From: Eonycteris spelaea | Lineage: Eukaryota > Chordata > Mammalia > Chiroptera > Pteropodidae | DNA: 64,000 nucleotides | Reading direction: 5' to 3' | Assembly: GCA_003508835.1 (NCBI GenBank) | Contig: PUFA01000062.1 | Location: 3,076,001-3,140,000, forward strand | In this document: positions 28,101-43,300 of the stretch, in pieces | Layout of the letters: every line of letters begins with the position of its first letter | How positions within the stretch are numbered: position 1 is the stretch's first letter | Made by a program: the position numbers and the translations under genes | The notes under the pieces: generated by a model | Databases searched by the model: none | What the model was told of the DNA's origin: nothing | What the model saw: only the letters and a program-made list of their open reading frames with translations

Positions 28101-31100
28101 AGATCATTAAATCATGTCACTTATCTATTCAACACTCCAATGGCTTCTCATCTCACGGAGACTAAAATCCAAAGTCCTTACCACCCAAGTCCTTTTGGTA
28201 GGTACTAAGAACCTGTTGTGACTTAACAGGATTTGCTGCTGGCCATGTCTCCCAACTCATCAAACTCAAATACTTCTACCTCTGGATGCTTGCACTTGTT
28301 CTGTTTAGAGAAAAACTTCCTCCAGGTAACCAGCCCCATGGCTTGCCATTATCACTTCCTTCTGTACCCCAATATCACTTCCTTAGAGGGATCTTCCTAC
28401 CCCTCTATTTATGATCCATAGGGTTATGAACCCTATGGATCACCCTAAAAGTATCTTAAGAAATTTTTTTTAACTGCAATATCCTTAACACCTAGAACTA
28501 TGCCACTTACTCAGTAAATGCTCAACAAATATTTACTGAATGAAAATATAGGTTATCACTCAAGTAAGCCTCTGAATTGGAAACAGACTTAGAGATCATC
28601 AGCATATATATACCCATTAAAGTCAAAGACGTGAATGAAATTGCCCACATTGAAAGGAGATAGGACCAAATTAAATTGTTTTAACTATATTGATGGTGGT
28701 TCCATTAAAAAAAATTTAGCAAGAAATTTCTAAATAAGTTATTATCCCATTCTAATCATTTGTCTTTTATATAAAATTTAGATTTTTATATATTAGATTT
28801 TAACTTTTTTTACATATAACTCTTACAATGAGGCTCAATCCAAAATGAAATTATAACAGTCTTGATTGTTTCCCTGGGGAGACTAAATAACAAGTCACAA
28901 CATCATGTTGTTAATAATAGCTAAACAAAATGGCAATACCTCTGCATCTTCATCAAGTTGCAATTGCTTGGCGATAGTTTCATCATTTAACCTGGAATCA
29001 TCTGCATTTTGTGAAGGCTATATTTCAAAGAAAATCAAGCAACATCAACATAAACCTTTAGTTAAAAAATAAGGTGCATTTTCTTCACTGTAGCTGATTA
29101 ATTACATCAATGACAGTTGAATTTACCAGTAGTGGCTTAGTTTGTCTCAGTGCACACCAGCCCGAAAATCATGTTCACGGTAACCCTTGACCACATCCAA
29201 TTTCCTAATGAGCAAATATTCCTCAGAGAGATAGTTCTCACTCATTTCTACTGAAATGTTCAAGAGAAGTGACAACAACCAAAACCAAACCAAAACAACA
29301 AAAACACCTGTAGACTAATGTCTTGGTTTCAGAAGTAGTTCAGAACACTGGCAAACCAATATGTGAGAATGATTTTATTGTCCTTTGGAGGCACTGATGA
29401 AATCCACAAAAACCGCGTAGCAGTCTTTGACTCAGGGGACTACTTTAACTATAATTTGGCTGTATTTCTTTCACTATAATTTATCTGTATTTCTGTTGCC
29501 TAAATTTCTAAGGAAAAAGGTGACTCCAATATCAGCCAAAGTAGAGAATGTCAAAAGTATTGCAGATAGGCTATATATATATATATATATATATAAGTTA
29601 TGTACTTATAACTTCATTTGGGAACAAATTTATTGCCCAATTTTGTCGGGCCGAGGTCAATGGCAAAATGAATTTGCATTCTGAGTATTTAATTTAAATT
29701 CTAAGAATTACAGTTTTTTTCTTATGATTTAAATGATCTTTTCCCACATTCACATGTAAAAACTAAACTGCATAATAGTGTAACATCCTCACCCTCTAAA
29801 ACAATGTCAGTACATTTTGTCCATAATCATAGGAAAATTATTTTCATCAATATAATATATTGACCTATTTTAACATCCAAATTTCTCCTCTTATTAATTA
29901 ATAACGGTGAATGGGGACAAACTCTAAACATTCTTGCTTGCATGCAGAAAACCCACCTCTTTTCTTTTGCTTGCCACCATCTTCTTATCTGATCGCTGGA
30001 CACTTCCAGTTCCAAAATAATCAAGCACTGATGTGGGGGTTAGTTTTATTGGTGATAGAGGCTTATTCTTGGCCTTAATGTTTTCTTCATTCTTTTTCAT
30101 GTTTGTTGCTCCAAGGTAACTATTTGTAGATCCTCCATTCTCTTTTGATTTAGAGGCTGCCTTCTTACACACGAAGTCATCTTCATCATCTTAAACAAAA
30201 TATAACCAAATATTCTTTGATAAAACATCATTCCACTTATATAAAGCAACCACTTCCACCAGCTTTATAAAAAGTGCCAAGAGCTATGGAATGCTAACGA
30301 TTTTTTTCTTCCATCTCCTGAATTTGACAATCATCCTCACATTTACCAGTGCCAGGTCTGTAATACATTATTTCTCCCAGTTACCACAGAAACATATTTA
30401 CTTATTCACGTATTCAACAAATATTTACTGGGTACCCATTACATGCCAGGCATTGATGATACAGCAGTGAATAAAAAAGACAAAATCCTTGCCCTATGGA
30501 GCTTGGGGTCTAGAAGAGGAAACATATAAACAAATATAAACTGTCAAGTTGTAAGTGCTAAGAAGAAAAGGTAAAACAGGAGGAAAGAATTAAAAAGTAA
30601 TGAATTAGATAGGGCAGTGAGGGAAAGCCTATTTGATAAGCAGCATTTGAACAGAGCCCTGAAATGAAGATACCTCAAGCAAGAAAGTTCGGGCAATGAA
30701 AATTATAAGTGCAAAAAAAAGTGTTAAGTGAGTGCCTGGAAGTCATTATGACTGCAGTACAATGAAGGCAGTATGGTCACAAGAGTTAAGATGGCAGAGA
30801 TAAGGATCAAATCCTGTAGGACTTTCTAGATCATAAAAAGAATTTCAGGTTATGTTATAGAATGGGAATCCACTGGAGAATTTTCAGCAGAATAGTGACT
30901 GATCCAACTTAAATGTCCTTTAGAGCACACACTGTCGAAGGCTAAAAGTGAATGCAAGATGACCATTTAGGAAGCTACTATAATCCCAAAAGAAACGCTG
31001 AATGAGGCCTTGGACTAGTGTAGTATTTGCACAAATGATAAGATGTTGCCAGAGTCTGGCTATATACTGAAAGTGGACTATCCAGTATCTAATCAAGAGA

Positions 31101-33932
31101 AACATCTAATTCATCTAGGACTTTAAACACTGTTTTGTTTATATTTTATCTATCTAAAAAGTTTCCCTAAGCATCTGGTTTTTAAAATTCACTCAAAGCA
31201 TTCATGACAATGCTTAGATAATTAAAGATCCCAAAAAGGTACCTTAAAAGAGCTTGAGTGATTTGGTTCAGCAATTCACAAGAGAAAAACCTTTTGCTTT
31301 GGCCTAATAACAACCCCCTCCCCAACCCTTCGCCATCCCCCAAAATCTAAATGCAATCATGAAGTCTAGATCACTGTGGGGTGGGAGGGTTCATTTTATA
31401 AGCTTCGTGTGCAAGGCCACATGTAAGTGGGTCTTACTTCCTCTAAACTATCCCCCCCTCCCCCACTCAACCACAAACATGTGGTAAGGGCCTTTTGTAC
31501 CAGGTACTGTGTTATTCCTGGGTGGCTGCCATCTCAAACATGAAAGTGTCTAAGATATGTAAAATCAAAATAGATTTAGCCTTACTTTCTAATTATCATA
31601 TTTATATTAAAATTAAACTATAAACTTTACAAAGCAAAACGCTTAAAGTTTCTGTTCACTAAATATAAAAAGTAATCCATCATTTAAAAAGCAAGAGCAT
31701 ATCAGACATCTTGAAGATGCCCATACAGTTTCTTACAAACCCACTTTCCCCAAAACTTGCACCTCACCCCACCCTCCAAGGGCTTCCAATAACCATGGAC
31801 ATTTATTAGATGGCTCTTTACTCCTTGCCACAACTAACTAGATCAGGAGTGGGCACTTAAACAAGGTGGAGCCAATCTACCTCTGATCAGTTTGCTGAAC
31901 TAACATGTATAAATTAAGATGCTAAAGGTTTATTCCTGTATTCAATGAGATGTGGCAATGACTTTCTAATAAATTTCCTGTTTGCTTACAATAAGCTAGG
32001 TTTTTTTTCTTAACCTGCAACCAAAAGATTTTAATTAAAGCATTGTTTTACTTATCTTTAACTACAGTCAATCTATTTTCAAGCTTAATTAAAGATGCAT
32101 CCATACCCATAGATATAAACAACCAAGTAAATGGTTGCCAATGCTGAGGCAGGTGAATGGAAATTTTTAAAAGTTTTGGAAAACTCAGATAAAAATCTAT
32201 AGAATTCCAGCTTATATACTAGAAAAGCAGAGCTCTGGGGGGAAAAATTCATTCATAAATCTTTCCAAGCACATCAACTTGATATACTTTCCAGATTTCA
32301 GTTCAATCTCTATGTTAACAAGAGTTGGAAGACTAGGTTTGGTCACTCACATATCTGTTTTTCCTACCTGGCAACCAGTCCTCCTCTATCCCTGCCAAAG
32401 GTGTAAAGGTACCTGATTCAGATGGCTTTGCAAAGGTGGGGAACATCACCTCATTCCACTTCAGTAAAACAGCCACATGAATCTCCCATAATAGTCCTAG
32501 GAACCACTGAAGATGTAATCTTGAACTCCTTTCCTTTTCCCCAAAATAACAATATAACAAATTAAAGTATTATAGAAACCCAAAGAGTTTTTGTTACAAT
32601 TTATGGCTGGCCTATTTAAAATCACTAGACTCGGTTAGTGACATAACAAAACCAGTAACATTCTACAACAAACTTTTCCATTTGGCAATCAAACAAATTA
32701 TGTAAAGTATTCTTAAAAGATTCAAAAGAAAACAACATTGCTGATATTCTGGCTTGAATAAGAAAATAAAACAAAATAAGAAAACCACGAAACTGGAGCC
32801 CCCTAAGTATAGACAACCAACACATCTCTCCTCAGGCACTAAGTGCAAAATTAAAAGCATATCTAGTGTATATAAGATAAGGCTTCTAACCTTATCTGAG
32901 AGCTTATTAAGCTATATAATTTTTACTTGGTTTGCTTTAACTTCAACATCTGTACTTCTGGATGGGAGGGATTCTCTTATTGGAGAAAGAACAAAATTGA
33001 ATTGTCTCTGTGAAATGATAGCCTTCTACTCTTTTTTCTCCACCTTTATAAATGCCTAAAGCGCTAACATTTCACCTCCACTACACTTACTTAGCCATTA
33101 GCAGTATGACAGAAAATCCCAGAACTGAGTGGACCAGTGATCTACTATGTTTTCCTGTTATAGTTCTTCCTTGATCACTCAAGAACTTCCTTGCTACCTA
33201 AAATATTGTATCTGTCGTTAAAAATTTAAGTCACACAATATCAATCACTGACTGCTATTTGGTATAGCCTCAGAAAAGGAAACAATAGTATTGTAGATAT
33301 TTGCAATCCCTAACTTAACCCTTTCTCCAGCAATCTTGTAAATATTTGCCGGTAATAGACTAGCATTTAGTGAGATCAAGAATTTCTAAGGATATCAGAT
33401 TTAAAAGACTGCTGGTAAAGGTATAGAGATCTGGGACCACCACATACATAACAGTCAGTGATAGTAAATGTTAAAAAAATCTTTATGGGAGACAATCTTG
33501 CAGTATGTATCAAAACCTTACATATGCATACCCATTAACTGGAGCCAGCAATTTCACTAAGAATTTAATAATAAACAAACACGAATGAGTACACAAAAAT
33601 ATATGTACAAAAATGCTTATCACAGCATTGATTGATTCATTCAAAAGTATGAAGGACAGCAAGATGGCAAAAAAAGATGAAGAAAAAACTAAGAGATTAA
33701 CAGTTTAGACAAAAAAAGACAGCCTCAAATTTAACATGGACACTGGATATAAAAATAAGTAAATACTGTTTATAAAATGGAAAAACAACCAACCTAAATA
33801 TCTATAAATATTCAACCATATAATCGAATTCTATGTACCAATAGAAAATTATAATTTATATCCATATTTACTGACATAAAGGCTTAAATGACAAAAAAAA
33901 GTGACATAATGGGATGTTTAATAGTTTATATC

Positions 33933-33973
<41 letters not shown>

Positions 33974-36900
33974 TCACAAAGATTTTAAAAAATCAATAAA
34001 AAGTTAACTTTTATCTATGGACAGGAAATTACGTATGGATGATTTTTCATTTGTTTCTTCCTATGTTTTTTATCTGCATACCTTTTTTTAATCTCCATCT
34101 AATATTTTACAACAAATTGACTACTTTCTAGAAACTCTCTGACCCTTTATCTTTGTGAGACAAAAAAGGCTTGGCTTTGGTTTCTCCTTCCTTACCACTA
34201 TTTTTTGCATACTTCTTTCATATTTATCAGCATCTCTGCTTATTCTGTCACTAGAATCAGGAACTTCATAGTATCTTTTTACCTAATTATTATTAATAAC
34301 AGTTACCTTTATTGAGCATTATACTACATGCCACATTCTAGTGTCTCTATAGTATGGCTTCTGAACCAGCTATCTTAAAAGCCCTTTAGACCTTCATATT
34401 TCAAAAGTTCTACCTACACATTATTGAGAAAGAAGGCGAAAGAGGCCAAGAATTAAAACAATGCAACTAGGAGCTTGCCAAAGTCATTTAGCAGGTGTTG
34501 CTGTGAACACTTCGGGCAAAAAAATTATTTTACGATCCTAAACAATGTGTGAGATTAATATTCCAAATAAAGTAACGGTTGTTTTTCTTTTTAACATTTG
34601 TCCTTGTTTTCTAATGAGCCTAAATTTGTTCCTGCCTTGTCAGAAGCCAAAGGCAAAGCATGTTCTCCTCTCCCCAGAAACTTGTGATTAAATAATGAAA
34701 AATAAATCTAAGTCAAATTTCTGAGACCTATTTGAAAATCATGTGCAACTGAACACTCAGGATCTCTCTCTAGGCTATCCGTCTTTTTATAAAAACCCCA
34801 TTTATAGTTATTTATATACAACAAACCACATCACCAAGTAAACTAGCATTATCCATCACACAGCAGAGGAATTGCCAGGGAGAGACTGATTTGCTATTCT
34901 GTTAGATACATTCATTTATTTGAAAGAATAATGAATAAAAGAAAGTAAGTATGTGCAGGTCCATATAAAAATCTATTTATAAGCCAAGAAGAAAAAATTC
35001 TAATTCTGGAGTTCATACTACTCAAAGTTTGGGGTTCTGATCTTTTTTCCTTTGGTCTGGACCACACAGAAACCAAATTAATGGAAACCATGCTATGAGG
35101 GAGATCTGGTTAGAGATTAAAAGTAATCTACTTAGCAAAAATTAAAAAGAGTGCTTAGAGCCTTTTTCTACTAAGTTCCTTTTCAATACTTCCTTGAGTC
35201 AAAAACCCAAATTGTCATTTTGGTTTTGTAAAGAGAATGAGTCATTCATGTACCAAATCTGCAATAAATATCTGTTAATTAAGTGCATGGCAGAGAAACT
35301 ATTTATGTGGTGAATCAGACATCCTATACTTCAGAATAATGAAATAAAACTTCTAACACTGTTTGTCTTTAATCAAGAAACTAGAGATCTCTTGATTCAT
35401 TACCAACAAATCCTCTTGGAATCAAATGGAGTCAGTTGTATTTTAAAAATAAAACTATTTTATAATTGTGAGGTTTAGTGAGGTAAGTGAGCAATGATAA
35501 ATGAGAAAATGCCACTTCATTTTAAGAAATACTGTTCTCTTTTAAGTAATCATAGTCATCATTGTGAATTGCCCATTTATTGTTAAATACATTATATTGC
35601 AATGAAGCATAAACATGTATGTTCATATCAATAATCCAACATCCAAATTTAGAATGAGAAAAATTAAATTCATAATATTAACTTCTATGCAGATTTTAAA
35701 AGAATGACTTAAGGACCTTTCTGTATTTAAAGAAAGAAGGAGACAGAGGCTGAGGGAGAGGGGAAGGAGGAAGGTAAGGAGAGAGAGAAAGGAAGGGAAG
35801 CAGGGAGGGAGTTGAAGACATTAAATTACAAAAGAGCAAGCTGCAGAAATTTTTCAGTAAGATGCCACTCAAATAAATCCATGTATATATGTGTACATAT
35901 GTGTGTATATATGACTTCGCAAAGGTGGCCAGATCTAAGAGGGGGGTCTCTCAATAGAAAAGTTCATTTGCACAATGTACCTGAGCAGATATTTAACAAT
36001 AAAACGAAAAGGTTAAAGAGCTGACCGCCACCTGCCATAGTGAAGAACTATCTTAGCGCACCAAAAAATTTCACAATATGTTCACATCACTTACATAATG
36101 TCTCTGACCATTTGAACAACTTATCATATATAAATGTCTCAGAGAACCTACAAAGCTCTCTGTGGGCTTCTTTTGATTTTCTTTTTGACTGTCTACTATC
36201 ACATGTATCAGGCACTGGGTCTGGCCCTTTCGTATACATCGCCCCATTAAGACTTCTCGATAAGCCCATGCAATCAGTGTTTCTGCTTTACAGAAAAGGA
36301 GAAAGACTCACGGAACTTGAGACTAAAATCACATAACTGTTAGAGAAGAGAACCAAGGAAGCACCCTCCAGGCTGGGCTTCTGACTTTCCAGTCTCAGCT
36401 TCCTTCTACAACACAAGGAGTTTCCTTCTTGCTTCATTCCCTACTTACTGACCAATTTATCTAACATGAGTACCTTTACCTTCTCAAATAATGGCCTATT
36501 CACGTAAGCAAAGTTTTATTGTTACTCATATCTCTGAAAACCTTGGCCTTCTTCTGCAAATTCCAATAACAATAAAACTTTAGGTTGTATGGTATGTGAA
36601 TTTTATCTCAATAAAGCTGTTATTTAAAAAAAAAAAATTAAGCATGCTAATAACATCAACTCTTCACTTATCCTAATAGCAGTAACCATGGATAGCATGG
36701 CGACTGAAACCCATAGTAATCCAAAATCTAATCCATAATTCATCTGTGAAAATGTTTACAGACCAGTCCCTTACCATTGCTAACTACTTAAGACTCTCAT
36801 TACTTCACTTCTAGATTACTATAAATTCCTTGACTTTCCTAATTATTGTTTCTCTGCTTTCATCCCACCATGAATACTAGGAATCTAGCAATCACTCTTT

Positions 36901-37308
36901 CTTAAAAAATATTTTTTATTGAAGTATAATTGGTAAGTTTATCTTATTAGTTTCAGGTGCGCATCATGGTCATTCAATATTTATACAAACACAAATGATC
37001 ACCACAGTAAGTCTAGTTATCATCTGTCACCAAAGTTATTACAAAATTGTTGACGATATTCCCTATGCTATATACATCTTATGACTACCTTGAAACCAAT
37101 ACTACTTGATGGGAGACATCACAGGCCCAGGAACCACATCCTTATTCCTGAACCCCTTCCCATTTTTTGATGGCCTATATATATATAATCTTGTCCTAAG
37201 CAGCCTTCAAAGAGCATGTCTTTTCATTCTCCTTTGTCTTGTGCACAAGTCAGTCAGTGTCAGTTTCAGTCTTTCTCCCTCCCTCTCTCTCTCTCTCTCT
37301 TCTCTCTT

Positions 37309-37357
<49 letters not shown>

Positions 37358-40300
37358 CTATATACTCAAATTTATTCTAAGTTCAGTGTTCATTTCTATG
37401 ATATTAAGATTTAAGAACCTGTTTATTCAAGTTCGGTAACACTTGGAATTTTTAGTCATTGTTTATATCCACAGCACGTAGTATCTGGGACATAAAAGAC
37501 ATTCAATAAATGTTTGTTGAATATAAGTTGTAATGTGGCTTTTAACCTAGGCGTATTCACTTCACTAGCAATATAAGTAGCAGAGTGCAAAAATAATAGT
37601 TTCAGAGGTTTTCCTCAGTATGAACAAATCAGTGAGGTAATCAGATGCACTCATGGCTCCTTCAAACATATCTATGGAGGAATCACTTCAACAGGCTCTG
37701 ACCTTTTTATTCTGTTATGGTCACCTCTGGGAGTTAACAATGAAAGAATCAAAATGACTTTATAATAAAACAATCAGAGTTTTTTTCCCCTAAGATGACA
37801 ATATAATTCAGGGCTCCTCCCCATAAAAGAATACTATCTATGAAACATTTATATTATGAAATGTTAAGATTAATGCATGAATATTTATAAATGTCTTTTG
37901 CTTTTCAACCACTCAAAACAGATCAAACAGAAATAAATTTAAGTACAAAAACAATAAATTTTTTTAAAGCTAATGCTAAAATTTCTAGTGTCACCAGATA
38001 ATACCAAAAATTCAGGACACATCCGTGCTGGATTATAAATCACAAATATGAATAATCATTATACACCTAGATTAGTATGACATCAGCATGTGAGATAAAA
38101 ACTTACATAAAAAAGAAGTTCTAAAACAATCCAATATTTTAATATATGATCCAAAATAGATTCAATACAGAGCACTTTTTTTAAAATTCCATTTTCCACA
38201 GAAAATGCCTTCTCTAGGTAAAAAGAATTCAACACAGCAAAAAAAGCAATTAATACAATTCACAGCAAGAAGGTACATTTAGACACCAGTGAGAAGCACA
38301 AGGACACACACTGCTTCTCTCTAAAACATTACAGATATCGAGTATCCTTACCTGTTTCTGAAATGTATGTAACAGGATCGTTCCGTATAATTTTACTAGG
38401 TTTAGGAGACAATGACAATTTTTCTGGTTCCTTTTTGGCATTTTTTACCTGCACTGTCTCCTCTGATTCTGAATCTGCACATGAGAGGAAAATAAAACAA
38501 AATTATGAAAGAAATATAATTCAGTATGTTTTTAAAGTGGTTAATGTTAAACAATTCTTCAAGGCCCTTTGGAAGCATATCCCTTCTGCACTTCTCACAG
38601 GTTACTTCTACCCAGTGCTAAGCCTTTGTATTAGTTTTCTATTGCCACAAATCACCACAACTTAACGCTTAAAATAACACAAATTTCTTATCTTACAGTC
38701 TGTAGATTAGAAATCTGATGAGTCTCACTGGGCTAAAATCAAGAGTCAGCAGAACTGAGTTCCTTTCTGAATACTCTAGGGAATAACCTATTTCCTTCCC
38801 TTTTCCGGTTTCCAGCGACTGCATTCTTTGTCACATGGCCCCCTCCCTCCACCTTCAAAGCCAGCAACACCAGCCAAAGTTTTTCATGCTGCCATCTCTC
38901 TGGTTCTCCGACTTCTTCCATAATCAGTCTCTCTCTTACCCTGCTTCCCTGTTCCTTGTGAATATATTGGCCCACCCAAATAATCGAGATGACCTATTTT
39001 GAGGTCACTCGATTAGCCACTTTAATGTCACCCATAACTTTAATTTCCCTTTGCCATGTAAACTAACAATTCACATGTCCCAAGAATTAGGCACTTAAAT
39101 ACAAACCAGGACGAAATGTAAAACCTGGTATAGTGCCTGGCATATAACGTTAGTGTCCTTCCTCTTCGCCACGCATTTAGAAATCCAGTCTCATATTATT
39201 CTAAATTGTGTTAAACACAATTACACTTCCAGTTTCCCCAAATACGGAAATTCCTGAAAACTGAAGATACGTGCTTCTCTCAAATTCCTTACAGTATACA
39301 ACAGTAAAAGGCTCATGAGAAACAGCAAGTACTTTTAGAATTGAGTCATAACATTTGCTATCACTGTCAAAATCCTAACAATCTATAAATGCTTCCTTAG
39401 GTCATATTTTAAGAATTCACACAAGATGGATTTTCTCTACAAAAGGAAACCCTAAAACTTTCTGAATTCTACCATTATTTTATCATATCGTAAAAGGCAA
39501 GCATAAAAATTCCTGTTCCCTATCTTAAAACTATATTAGAAGAAAAGTTTTTCAATTGTGTTTGTTCTATTTTAAACACAACAAAAAAGAACCAGATTGA
39601 AAGCACAAAAATTAAATTTTAAATTTTTTCTAAAGCTATATTCTAAGGCATTATTTTTTCAAGTTCAGTTTCTAAGAACCTCAGCTAGAGAGGAAGGTGA
39701 CATGAATATTTTTAACAATAAATATAACATATTCAAAATAAGTTTGAGACATGCTCTATACCATATCCCTCTCTGAGAAAATCTCTAATACATTAACACA
39801 TTTAGGCTCTGATAAATTCTGCAGTATAATCGTTTTCAACTTTATTTGAGCAGAGAGCTCTCTTTGCACAGCATCTATTACCATCATAGATAGCTGTGTG
39901 TCAGAAGATCAGTTTGAAAACCTCTGTTCTAAAGTATTGAAAATAATTTTAAAACTTTAAAACCCCTCAGAAGAAATATTACCTGAATCATAGATGACCC
40001 TCTTTTTCTTGTTTGGTTGCTTCTGTTTAGAGTCATCTTCTTTACAAGAACTATTTACCTATAAACATCACAGTATAATTAGAACACAAAGAAGCCTATA
40101 TAACTTAGCTGATTTTTTCCTCATTGCTTAGGCTCAGACATTCTCAACTAGAGGAAATTATGCATCTAGGAGACATTTTTACTTGTCACAACTGAGGAAT
40201 AGGGAGGGGTGGGAGTGGTGATTTACTGGTATCTAATGGGTAGACCAAGAATGCTACTAAACATCCTACAATGCTCAGGCCAGTCCTACACCAAAAGAAT

Positions 40301-43300
40301 TATCTGGCTCAAAATGTTAGTAATACCGTTTAAGGTTAAGGAGTAGGCCAGACAATAATTACGTTAGATAGGAAAGAATTATAAAAAATAATCAATAAAA
40401 AAAGTTGTTCAGCTCCACTTTCAACACTATCTTAGTGTAACAAAGAGTCAAAGGATGTCAGATATTACAAGGCAAGTCCTTCCAGAAAATGACAGAGATA
40501 GAAATAAAAGCTAAGGGATTATGAGCCCACAACCCAATGCCTGTTAGCAAACTAAATAAAATCAGGGCAAATGGGACTGTTTATAATTTTTAGTTATACA
40601 TCACGTTTCCAATCTATTCAAATTTTCTCAAAAAGCATCAAGAAAGTAGACAGGAAAAAACTGATTGTAATCAGTTGCAAGGTAGGAATGTGTTTTCAGC
40701 AATTGCAATAAAACTTCAAAAACATAAAAATAATCAACTAACTGCAAGAAAACCAAATTAATGAACTATTATACTTCAAATACACCACTGAACTAAGGAC
40801 AGAATTACAATCAGTTACAATAACTCAACAGTAAGAGAAGAGGGTATCTGAGAAGGAAGAGAATCACAGAAGGTGAGTCCCAAATCCTGTCAATAAACTT
40901 AGCCAAGTCTAGGGCTGTTTCCTCAAACTTGTATGCATGGAACAACTCTAAGTGCTCAGCTAAGGTGAACAAAGATTTCAGGTGCTGCCCATCGCAAGGA
41001 ACACAAGAGTTTGAAGTCTGGGTTCAGCAAAGTGTACTTGCCTGCTAAAAGAAATAACAGCTTTTAGAAGAATATAACAGAATGAAAAATTCCTATACTG
41101 ATTAGTCTCATTCTCCAAGGTAAATCCAAAAACTAAACATACAAAGAAAGAGAAAATTTAACTTATGATGGTTGATTTTATGTGTTGATTTAAAAAGTGC
41201 CCAGATATTTTGAGTGTTTCTATAAGGGTGTTTTAATGAGTTTACCATTTAAATCAACAAAATGAATAAGGCGGATTGCTCTTCCTAATGAAGGTGGGCC
41301 TCATCCAATAAGTTGAAAGCCTGAAAAGAACAAAAGGCTGACTCTCTCCCAAATATAAAAGAATTCTTCCTGACTGCTGTCAAGCTGAAACATCAGCTCT
41401 TATTGGGTCTCAAGCCCATCAGCCTTCAGACTGAAACCACAACACCAGCAATCCTTGCTCACAGGCCTTATTCAGACTTGAACTACAGCTATCCTGGGTT
41501 TCCAGCTTGCCAACTATAGGTCTTGGATTCTGTTAGCCTCCATAATCACATGAATCAATTCTTTAACACACACACACACCACACACACATACTTGGTTCT
41601 CTTTCTCTAATAACCCTTACTAATACAGATTTGTTACTGAGAAGTGGAGTATGCTATAACAGATACCTAAAATGTAAATGTGGCTTTGGAACTGGGTAAT
41701 GGAGGCCAGAGGAGTTTTGAGGTGCATACTAGAAAAAGCCTAGACTGCTGGGAAGGGAATATTGGCAGAAATATTGACATTAAAGGTGATGCTGGCATGG
41801 TCTCAGGAAGAAAAGAGTTACAGAGAAAACCTCTATCATTGAAGAGAATATGTATATCATCATAAACAGAATGTTGGTAGAAATATAAACATCAAAGGTC
41901 ATTCTGGTAAGGTCTTATATGGGTATGAGGTTACCTACAGAAGGCGAGCCTTGTTATGAAATAGCAAAACTCTTGCCCCCAAAATAAAGCTTTCCTCCAA
42001 AGCCTTCCCTAACCAGAAGTCCAACACCATTCACCTGGGGATAGGACTCACCACTATAAACAAACTTTGGTCTTAAGTTTTAACAACTAAAATGTGTTCC
42101 ATCTCTAATTTAGGAAAGCATCAATCCGTGAATGCTGTGAGACATATTAATTAGAAATAAGTTAATACCTTACCCCTTATTACTTTTCTTCTTCCTCTGC
42201 TAAATGAGATGAAGTCTTTATTTACTTAAGTTCCTATCAAGTCTAGGAACTGATTTTATTCAACCTGTAATACAATTCTAAATTGTACTTAGAAAACTAA
42301 CCTTGATTTCCTTTATTCCTTTCTTTGCTTTGAACGTTTCTTCAGTAGACTTTGTTTTCTCATTCTTCTTTACTGTTTCACTCGCAGGTTTCTTGTCACT
42401 TGGGATAACCCCAAAGAATTTCCGAATATCCTAAAAGCAAGTAAGGAGAGTCATAAATAAATATCGACTGCATAAAATTCTAATTTTGACTGTAAAAAGG
42501 GATAGCTCTATACACACACTGGTTTACTGAGAAATTCCATCACAGTGACATAGTTCTATGTGTATAGCAACGTTCTTTTGTATGCAAAAGTTGACTGATA
42601 AAATTACCTGAGTTAAAAATGATTTGCCTAATGAAAAGTAACATTAATTCTCAGAATTTAGCCAAAACAAGGCAGAAATAAGCAAGAGAAATTTTTGTGA
42701 ACAACAGCATAATTATTAAAGAAGCAAGTAACAGGTATGTATTGATCATACATGCACATACTCATCCCACCATTCCAGGCATAGGAGAGAAGACAGAGTT
42801 AAAGAATGTAATCCTTGCCCATGGGATTTATACTCTAGTTTCAGAGAATAACTCTCACAATCCTGATCATTTAATACCTGAATAACAAAGAACCTTGACA
42901 TTATTTTCCTTTATATGGGTTTTCCAAATTCGGAATAAAAATGTTGCTTTTTTACAATAAAATTACAATATTCTGTTTAATTACTCTACCCACCACTCCA
43001 CGATTGAGTCACATCAATCATACTGAAACATTTAAAATGTAATTTATTATTAAAATCACTGACTTTCCTTACCCTTTCCACATATACCCTTTCCTATCCT
43101 TTTAGATTTTAGAGTAGGGAACAGATCTTTGAATCAAAAAGCCTTGGTTTGGATCTCTGCTTCTAGTGCCTTCTATCTGTGTGATCTTAGGCAAGTTAAT
43201 TTCTTTGAGTCTGTTTTCTCATTAATAAAGTGGGAATATTTATAATTTATGAGGATTAATTATACTTTTATCACAATTTTGGCTCAGTAAAAAGCTTCCT

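Noticed and set aside
37106..37439. Ser/Leu-rich open frames
   Set aside because: They are translations of the (TC)n repeat.
41680..41865. A 61-codon open frame next to an LTR
   Set aside because: It lies in the ERVL leader region; no gag, pol or env motif is present, so it is not a viral gene.
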